From an uncultured Clostridia bacterium (GTDB taxonomy: Bacteria > Bacillota > Clostridia > Lachnospirales > Lachnospiraceae), in assembly GCA_937895705.1 (NCBI GenBank), contig CALBKM010000035.1, positions 1 through 64,000 of the forward strand: a DNA stretch of 64,000 bases. The letters run 5' to 3'. A program made the translations under genes and the position numbers. Shown here one piece after another: positions 59,330 to 64,000 of the stretch (within the stretch, counting starts at the first letter, position 1; every line of letters starts with the position of its first letter). Below the pieces are notes generated by a model. That model had not been told where the DNA came from. It ran no database searches and was given only the letters and a program-made list of their open reading frames with translations.

Positions 59330-60070
59330 ATGAAGTTACAGCAACTGCTCAGCTACACCAGAAAAGCGGTGGATGATTATCAAATGATTCAGCCGGGAGA
59401 TAAAATTGCAATCGGAATCTCGGGAGGCAAGGACTCTCTTGCACTGTTGTATGCTTTGGCGGGGCTGCGACGCTTTTATCCGAATCCTTTTGAATTATGT
59501 GCAATTACGGTGGATTTGGGATTTGAAGGCTTCGACTTAAGTGAAATCAAAGCGCTGTGTGAGGAATTACAGGTGCCGTATTATGTCCAGAAAACAGAAA
59601 TCGGCGAGGTGGTCTTTCAGGTAAGGGAAGAAAGCAATCCCTGCTCTTTGTGTGCAAAACTTCGAAAAGGGGCTTTTAATGATAAAGCAAAAGAACTGGG
59701 ATGCAACAAGTCGGCCTACGCCCATCATAAAGACGATGTTATAGAAACGATGCTGATGTCTTTATTATATGAAGGAAGATACAACTGCTTCTCTCCCGTG
59801 ACGTATCTGGACCGCTCGGACATTACGCTGATACGCCCGCTGATTTATGTGGAAGAGGCAGACATCATAGGTTTTCAGCATAAGTACAATCTACCGGTTA
59901 AGAAGAACCCGTGTCCGGCGGACGGATTAACCAAGCGGGCCGATACAAAAGACCTTGTAAAACGCTTAAACGAGGAATACAAAGGTTCCAAGGAGCGACT
60001 GTTTCATGCGATTACCGATGGTACATTACCGGCCTGGAAAAAAACGGAAAATGTTTCAAGAAGAAAGTAA
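59330..60070 (+). CDS. TtcA-like tRNA 2-thiocytidine synthetase (PP-loop ATPase)
   Basis: 246 residues. The ATG at 59330 has GGAAAGGAA upstream and lies downstream of the promoter. PP-loop S-G-G-K-D-S at residues 31-36; iron-sulfur candidate cysteines in P-C-S-L-C and N-P-C-P-A-D, the three-cysteine set of TtcA. E-E-A-D-I-I-G-F and the H-H-K-D-D-V-I-E-T motif are also present. Adds sulfur to a tRNA cytidine (position 32 in E. coli). Family close, exact target inferred. Confidence 0.9.
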   Translation: MKLQQLLSYTRKAVDDYQMIQPGDKIAIGISGGKDSLALLYALAGLRRFYPNPFELCAITVDLGFEGFDLSEIKALCEELQVPYYVQKTEIGEVVFQVREESNPCSLCAKLRKGAFNDKAKELGCNKSAYAHHKDDVIETMLMSLLYEGRYNCFSPVTYLDRSDITLIRPLIYVEEADIIGFQHKYNLPVKKNPCPADGLTKRADTKDLVKRLNEEYKGSKERLFHAITDGTLPAWKKTENVSRRK

Positions 60071-60089
60071 AAACAGAAAGTAGGTAAAG

Positions 60090-60131
60090 GACGTTGTATC
60101 GGTTGATAAAAACTATGACAGCGTCTTTTTT
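60090..60131 (+). terminator. Terminator of the ttcA-like gene
   Basis: GACGTTGT (60090-60097) pairs with ACAGCGTC (60118-60125) including one G-T wobble, then T6. It overlaps the 3' end of the convergent LysM gene. Confidence 0.75.
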
Positions 60132-60508
60132 ACGTAGTACTGGATAACAAGATAGGTATCCGGATAGATTGTGTCGCTCTCCAGATGATTTGTTTCTTTA
60201 ATGGAACGAACAAACTCCGGGATACTCTCCTTCTCCTCGCAGTAAAAGCGTTCTGCGATCTTCCAGAGAGAGTCGTTCTCGGCAACACGAACAGAAACAA
60301 TACGCTTCTCATAAGAAACGCTACTCTCTGCTTCTGCCTGTACAGACGGGGCAAACAACAATACAGCCAAAACAACAATAGCAATTCCAAGCACAGCAAT
60401 TGCAATCTTCTGTAAGAGTTCTCTGCGCTTCTTGCCGCGGCGTTCTTCGGCTCTCTGACGATAAGAGCGATACTCTTCTGCTATTTCATGATTTAATACG
60501 TTATCCAT
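60113..60508 (-). CDS. LysM membrane protein, probable SOS cell-division inhibitor (YneA-like)
   Basis: 131 residues from the ATG at 60508 (AGGAGGT upstream). A basic cytoplasmic start with R-R-G-K-K-R-R, one membrane helix (about 35-54), and a C-terminal extracytoplasmic LysM domain (V-A-E-N-D-S-L-W-K-I-A-E-R-F...Y-P-D-T-Y-L-V-I). This matches B. subtilis YneA: a small LysM protein divergent from lexA that delays division after DNA damage. Two LexA boxes lie in its promoter. YneA function is inferred from architecture, location and boxes. Confidence 0.85.
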   Translation of the reverse strand: MDNVLNHEIAEEYRSYRQRAEERRGKKRRELLQKIAIAVLGIAIVVLAVLLFAPSVQAEAESSVSYEKRIVSVRVAENDSLWKIAERFYCEEKESIPEFVRSIKETNHLESDTIYPDTYLVIQYYVKKTLS

Positions 60509-60539
60509 ACCGATACCTCCTAAACAGAACAAACATTCT

Positions 60540-60553
60540 CGAACATCTGTTTA
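60540..60553. promoter_or_regulatory. LexA box A
   Basis: CGAAC-ATCT-GTTTA: 9 of 10 positions fit the Gram-positive LexA palindrome CGAAC-N4-GTTYG. It overlaps the predicted start site of the LysM gene. Confidence 0.78.
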
Positions 60554-60554
60554 T

Positions 60555-60583
60555 AATATAACATGCGAACAATTGTTTGTCAA
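60555..60583 (-). promoter_or_regulatory. Sigma-A promoter of the LysM gene
   Basis: On the minus strand TTGACA (60583-60578), 17 nt, TATATT (60560-60555). A near-perfect promoter with LexA box B in its spacer and -35 box. Confidence 0.85.
60566..60579. promoter_or_regulatory. LexA box B
   Basis: CGAAC-AATT-GTTTG, a perfect match to the palindrome. It covers the spacer and edge of the -35 box of the LysM promoter. Confidence 0.9.
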
Positions 60584-60602
60584 TAGGTATTTGCGATTTT
60601 TT

Positions 60603-60616
60603 CGAACAAAAGTTTG
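60603..60616. promoter_or_regulatory. LexA box C
   Basis: CGAAC-AAAA-GTTTG, perfect arms. It overlaps the lexA -35 box. Confidence 0.9.
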
Positions 60617-60643
60617 ACAAACAGGTGTTTGATGTGTTATACT
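60614..60643 (+). promoter_or_regulatory. lexA promoter
   Basis: TTGACA (60614-60619), 18 nt, TATACT (60638-60643), extended -10 TGT. LexA boxes C and D overlap the -35 box and spacer, giving autorepression. Confidence 0.85.
60618..60631. promoter_or_regulatory. LexA box D
   Basis: CAAAC-AGGT-GTTTG, perfectly palindromic arms with one change (CAAAC for CGAAC). It starts two bases after box C, inside the lexA promoter spacer. Confidence 0.75.
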
Positions 60644-60692
60644 TAGTACAAGAAGACCGAAGATAGCTTTAATATATAAGGAGGTAACGTCT

Positions 60693-61307
60693 ATGGGCTA
60701 TGGTAAAATCACTGCAAAACAGCAGGAAATTTTAGATTTTATGAAAGAACGTATTTTAAATAAGGGGTATCCGCCGGCTGTTCGTGAGATTTGTGAGGCT
60801 GTAAAATTAAAGTCCACCTCTTCCGTACATGCGCATCTGGAAAGCTTGGAGAAGAACGGTTACATCCGTCGTGACCCGGCAAAGCCGCGAGCCATCGAGA
60901 TTGTAGATGACAATTTCAATATTACCCGTCGTGAGATGGCCTATATTCCGGTAGTTGGTACCGTGACTGCGGGTCAGCCTATCTTAGCCGTGGAGAATGT
61001 GGAGTCCTACTTCCCTATTCCGACGGATTATTTGCCGAATGCGGAGACTTTTATGCTTCACGTAAAGGGTGACAGTATGATTAATGCCGGTATCTTTAAC
61101 GGCGACCAGATTCTGATTAAGAAACAGAATTATGCGAAGAACGGTGATTTTGTCGTAGCTCTTATCGAGGATTCCGTTACGGTAAAGACCTTTTATAAGG
61201 AAGATGGTTACTATCGTCTCCAGCCGGAAAACGACACTATGGACCCGATTATTGTAAAGGAAGTAGAGATTTTAGGTAAGGTCATCGGATTGTTCCGGAT
61301 GTTCTAA
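60693..61307 (+). CDS. lexA: SOS repressor LexA
   Basis: 204 residues. N-terminal winged helix (G-Y-P-P-A-V-R-E-I-C-E-A-V and S-S-V-H-A-H-L), Ala-Gly cleavage site in V-T-A-G-Q, catalytic serine in G-D-S-M and lysine in V-T-V-K-T-F. Represses the SOS regulon until RecA filaments stimulate self-cleavage. Start has AAGGAGGT. Divergent from the LysM gene through four LexA boxes. Confidence 0.98.
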   Translation: MGYGKITAKQQEILDFMKERILNKGYPPAVREICEAVKLKSTSSVHAHLESLEKNGYIRRDPAKPRAIEIVDDNFNITRREMAYIPVVGTVTAGQPILAVENVESYFPIPTDYLPNAETFMLHVKGDSMINAGIFNGDQILIKKQNYAKNGDFVVALIEDSVTVKTFYKEDGYYRLQPENDTMDPIIVKEVEILGKVIGLFRMF

Positions 61308-61347
61308 GATTTTTTGATGCGAAATAAATAGGTAAATGCAAAATCAA

Positions 61348-61383
61348 GGAGAAGGTTCCCATAAGAAGCCTTCTCCTCTTTTT
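61348..61383. terminator. Terminator of lexA, possibly bidirectional
   Basis: GGAGAAGG (61348-61355) pairs with CCTTCTCC (61369-61376), then T-rich sequence on the + strand. The convergent DUF3784 gene ends 20 nt away and a short T-rich run lies on the other side, so it may serve both. Confidence 0.85.
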
Positions 61384-61403
61384 ACTTATACCTAATGATA
61401 CGA

Positions 61404-61733
61404 TTATTTTTTCTTACAAAGAAAATTTCCTAATATAATCCATAACACACTTATTAGGATAACCAGAACAACACATATCTTTGCCATGATATCTACAACC
61501 GCTTTGATACAAAAAGCTTCAGTTAAACCCATAATAACGCAGATTGTAGCTATAATAAGTACGAAGATGCCGGTTCCGCGACAAAGCTTTTTCTTGTCGT
61601 ATTTTGCCTGTTCTTCCGGCTTCATAGTGTTATAGCCGGCAATGAAGCGGCTACCGTGGCCGGTACAAAGAACGATGCCTAGAATAAGTAAAAATGCTGC
61701 CACACAAAAGATACCGATTACGGTTCCCGACAT
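61404..61733 (-). CDS. DUF3784 small membrane protein
   Basis: 109 residues with three hydrophobic helices (about 5-24, 55-72, 80-104). G-Y-N-T-M-K-P-E-E-Q-A-K-Y-D-K-K-K-L-C-R is the DUF3784 hallmark between helices 1 and 2. Such proteins are common in Firmicutes and of unknown function. Downstream of two other membrane-protein genes on the same strand, 14 nt after the previous stop. Confidence 0.9.
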   Translation of the reverse strand: MSGTVIGIFCVAAFLLILGIVLCTGHGSRFIAGYNTMKPEEQAKYDKKKLCRGTGIFVLIIATICVIMGLTEAFCIKAVVDIMAKICVVLVILISVLWIILGNFLCKKK

Positions 61734-61747
61734 GTGTCATCCCTCCT

Positions 61748-62338
61748 TTATCGTTTCTCTTCTATCGCTTTCATTGAATAGTATGCCATTTCCGTATCAA
61801 ACGCTTTGAATGGGATATTGTGCGTCCTGAGAAGCATCATTAATTCCTCGGAATCCGGTGCACCGACCACTCCGGTAAAATATCTGGACGTAGCATATAC
61901 ACCGGTTGAGCCCCCCGGCACAATAATAATACCGCTTGAAATAACAAATTTGAAAACCTTAGTTACTTCATCGTATTCTATTGACTGGATTGTATAAAAC
62001 CTGCCCGGTTTTTCGGAAGAAATGAGCTGACAACGAACTTCTCCCGGAACGGTTTCAAAGTCAAATGCAACAGATTCATCAAAACGGTACTTCGCCGGGC
62101 ATCCCGGAAAGAGCTTATAGACGGTTTTGCTTCGGTTTATTGCATAAATAATAAGATAAACGCACAACACTATAAAAGCAATGAACCCAATGATCCCCAA
62201 TACCACGGTGAATGGGGACGGAATCATTACGAACATCAAACTAAGAAACGGAAGCATCGCCCAAAGTGCAAGCAGTATCCCCAGTTTGGTGCCGTACAAT
62301 CGGATGTGTTCAAAAAATACAACATTAGTTTCTTTCAT
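61748..62338 (-). CDS. Two-helix membrane protein with a beta-rich domain, unknown function
   Basis: 196 residues. Two membrane helices (about 16-38 and 44-68) follow an amphipathic N-terminus. The remaining cytoplasmic part has a beta-rich, YcxB-like pattern (Y-D-E-V-T-K-V-F-K-F-V-I-S-S-G-I-I-I-V-P). It ends with a short helix. No certain family. Forms a unit with the DUF3784 gene. Confidence 0.75.
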   Translation of the reverse strand: MKETNVVFFEHIRLYGTKLGILLALWAMLPFLSLMFVMIPSPFTVVLGIIGFIAFIVLCVYLIIYAINRSKTVYKLFPGCPAKYRFDESVAFDFETVPGEVRCQLISSEKPGRFYTIQSIEYDEVTKVFKFVISSGIIIVPGGSTGVYATSRYFTGVVGAPDSEELMMLLRTHNIPFKAFDTEMAYYSMKAIEEKR

Positions 62339-62462
62339 AATAACAATGCTCCTTTTCTACTTTTCATTAATTGCTTTTGCAATATAGGTTCCGTTAGAAA
62401 TAGATTTCTTTTTTTATTTCATATCCATAAGTTAATCCTCCGTTGTATTCGAATCAGTCATT

Positions 62463-63023
62463 TTAATCTGTTTTTTTTATATCATAGAGCACTTTATAAG
62501 AATTCCCTTTATAATAATACACAATTACACTATCATTTCCCTTTAGTACGGCTTTCGTATCTTCAAGGTTGTCATCGAAGACCTGAACCTCTATTGAAGT
62601 ACCGTCTTCTGTTTTCCCTGTTAAATGGTTTACAAGTTGACCTGAACCATATCTGCTGTACCTGCGTTTTTGAACTATCTCTGCATCTTCTAACACAATT
62701 TCCTGCGGACCTTTCACAAAATCATAGATTGCATTTGCTGCAATTCTACCGGTCCAGATAAAAAAGATACCTATAAGCAGTATGGCAACGATTTTTTGTA
62801 AAGAAGATCTCGACGTGCTTTTTACATTACTCCAAGCCATAAATGTAATTAAAATTAAAGTACCGCTCATAGTAAGCAGTCTTCCCAGCGGATAGTAGCC
62901 TTTAGAAATAGGTAAACTTGAAATAATACCACCTACAAGAATAAGTATTATTGATCCTAATATAAATAGCATCAGTTTTGTTCTTGCTTTCTTCTTTTCC
63001 TTTGTGTTTATTCCGTTTTCCAT
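62463..63023 (-). CDS. Membrane protein of unknown function with soluble C-terminal domain
   Basis: 186 residues from the ATG at 63023; GAGGAGA precedes it, while the ATG at 63041 precedes that RBS. Three hydrophobic helices (about 18-40, 50-66, 80-100) are followed by an extracellular or cytoplasmic beta-rich domain of about 80 residues. No family recognised. A 124-nt gap separates it from the next membrane gene; I see nothing there beyond AT-rich sequence. Confidence 0.72.
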   Translation of the reverse strand: MENGINTKEKKKARTKLMLFILGSIILILVGGIISSLPISKGYYPLGRLLTMSGTLILITFMAWSNVKSTSRSSLQKIVAILLIGIFFIWTGRIAANAIYDFVKGPQEIVLEDAEIVQKRRYSRYGSGQLVNHLTGKTEDGTSIEVQVFDDNLEDTKAVLKGNDSVIVYYYKGNSYKVLYDIKKTD

Positions 63024-63154
63024 AACATGGTCTCCTCTCATATCACATTTATTATATCAATTATAGAAAAGAACAAGAAATAAATACAGGGCTGAAAAAG
63101 CAAAATACATCACGCTATTTTCACTTTTAGAGCAATATAACATCAGAGAGATAT

Positions 63155-63195
63155 CCAAAAATAGTTTACGGAAGCACTGAAATCAATGCTTCCGT
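63155..63195 (-). terminator. Terminator of the right-edge P-loop gene
   Basis: On the minus strand a perfect 9-bp stem (ACGGAAGCA at 63168-63176 with TGCTTCCGT at 63187-63195), a 10-nt loop and a downstream T-rich tract. Ends the transcript of the gene at the right edge. Confidence 0.83.
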
Positions 63196-63209
63196 AGAAA
63201 TTATATCAT

Positions 63210-64000
63210 TTATACACTATCGGTGTCAAATTTTAACAGTTCCTTTGTCCACTTCTTTGACGGAAGAACAACCGCACGCTCTCCAACCACTTCTTTTATA
63301 ATCCGAAGCTCCAGCTCCTGTCGATGCTTTAAGTGTGCAATCAGGTCATCAAAGCTTTCAAGGCTGTGTTTCATACCGTAAGGCGAGTGCTTTAGATATT
63401 CTAACATCATGGGAAGCCACAGCGGCGTACCGTCGATGTCGCTGCGTTCTTCGCTGATGATACGGATGTTTTCTTCGATATCGTTACTGTAAAGATACAC
63501 CAGTCGGAAGCTCTCCTTATCCAATGCTGCGAAAAGTTCTCGGTAAAACGCCAGAATCTCCTCATCGCTTTTCTCATGGAACAAAATCAAATCTTCCGTA
63601 AGGTTCTGTAAAAAGGAACATTCAAACACATAGCCGGTATCCCGGAAGGTCTTGTAACGGGAGGTGACGATTTCTTTTACCTCGTCAAAAGATTTCCGAC
63701 CGTTATAGATTTCATATTGCTCTAAATCCCTGTGGAAGCCCGGAATGTCTGTAAGAATTCGGGTGTACATCACAATATAGCGGTCGCATTCTTGTACCGT
63801 ATATTGCTTGATTTCCTCGGAAATTGCCTCATAACGGGCCAGAACCGCCTCGTACTGTTCCTTGTCCATCCATGTGCACCATGCCAGCTCTACCGGGGAA
63901 TAATCACCCTCACGGCAGACTTTTAGTCGAGGATATAGGATAACAAGTTCTTGTAATAAAGTGGATTTTCCGGAACCTTGCAGGCCTTCAATCCATATAT
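63210..64000 (-). CDS. P-loop ATPase/kinase-like protein, truncated by the window edge
   Basis: The frame stays open to the right edge. The visible protein has at least 263 residues; the ATG at 63869 is internal. Upstream of it I read a Walker A motif, I-E-G-L-Q-G-S-G-K-S-T-L-L, within ten residues of the window edge, followed by C-R-E-G-D-Y-S-P-V-E-L-A-W-C. The rest is helical, with L-V-Y-L-Y-S-N-D near residue 170. The layout resembles thymidylate-kinase-like proteins, but I cannot name the substrate. The motif marks the N-terminal part as required for function. Confidence 0.78.
   Translation of the reverse strand, partial: IWIEGLQGSGKSTLLQELVILYPRLKVCREGDYSPVELAWCTWMDKEQYEAVLARYEAISEEIKQYTVQECDRYIVMYTRILTDIPGFHRDLEQYEIYNGRKSFDEVKEIVTSRYKTFRDTGYVFECSFLQNLTEDLILFHEKSDEEILAFYRELFAALDKESFRLVYLYSNDIEENIRIISEERSDIDGTPLWLPMMLEYLKHSPYGMKHSLESFDDLIAHLKHRQELELRIIKEVVGERAVVLPSKKWTKELLKFDTDSV

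Noticed and set aside
1..64000. tRNA, rRNA, insertion sequence or toxin-antitoxin pair
   Set aside because: I looked for CCA-ended cloverleaf patterns, transposase motifs with terminal repeats and small paired genes, and found none that held up.

Overview
The window looks like core chromosome of a low-to-mid GC, endospore-forming Clostridia, most likely a member of the Lachnospiraceae. This is inferred from spoIVA, AAGGAGG-type ribosome binding sites, consensus sigma-A promoters, Gram-positive LexA boxes, and blocks of gene order typical of that family (der-plsY-gpsA-spoIVA; mutS-mutL-miaA-ynbB; radC-mreBCD-PBP2-minCDE-rodA-mgsA; yggS-sepF-ylmH-divIVA-lspA-rluD). I found no rRNA or tRNA gene, CRISPR array, insertion sequence or prophage. 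No gene-free stretch exceeds about 220 bases.

Layout. From 1 to 53598 every gene is on the + strand. 1-7286 holds the end of a surface protein, an orphan FlhB C-terminal domain protein, yraN, pgeF, a PDZ/radical SAM protein, der, plsY and gpsA. 7339-11501 holds spoIVA and two secreted peptidoglycan hydrolases, each hydrolase behind a perfect-consensus promoter. 11628-21242 is a DNA-maintenance block: a membrane-anchored MutS-like ATPase, rnhA, mutS and mutL, with two Pro/Thr-rich lipoproteins between mutS and mutL. 21255-32665 is an accessory stretch of small, tightly packed enzymes (four GNAT acetyltransferases, two Nudix proteins, HD, P-loop kinase, alpha/beta hydrolase, APH-like kinase, flavin reductase) around miaA, including one gene relic. 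32844-53069 is the cell-shape and division core: ynbB, radC, mreBCD, a very long PBP2, minCDE, rodA, mgsA, a lipoprotein carboxypeptidase, an HlyD-like protein, yggS, sepF, ylmH, divIVA, aroB, lspA, rluD and an AAA ATPase.

From 53233 orientation is mixed: a BlaI-type repressor with a candidate operator, a XerS-like tyrosine recombinase (-) behind a 32-bp inverted repeat, a GH10-like protein and an amidase (-), a TtcA-like tRNA thiolase (+), and a divergent SOS locus of a LysM membrane protein (-) and lexA (+) sharing four LexA boxes. The right edge holds three small membrane proteins and a truncated P-loop protein, all on the - strand.

Themes: envelope synthesis and remodelling, division-site selection, DNA repair and the SOS response. 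The most interesting regulatory signal is at gpsA/spoIVA, where a candidate sigma-E promoter lies in the loop of a terminator whose 3' arm carries the spoIVA ribosome binding site.
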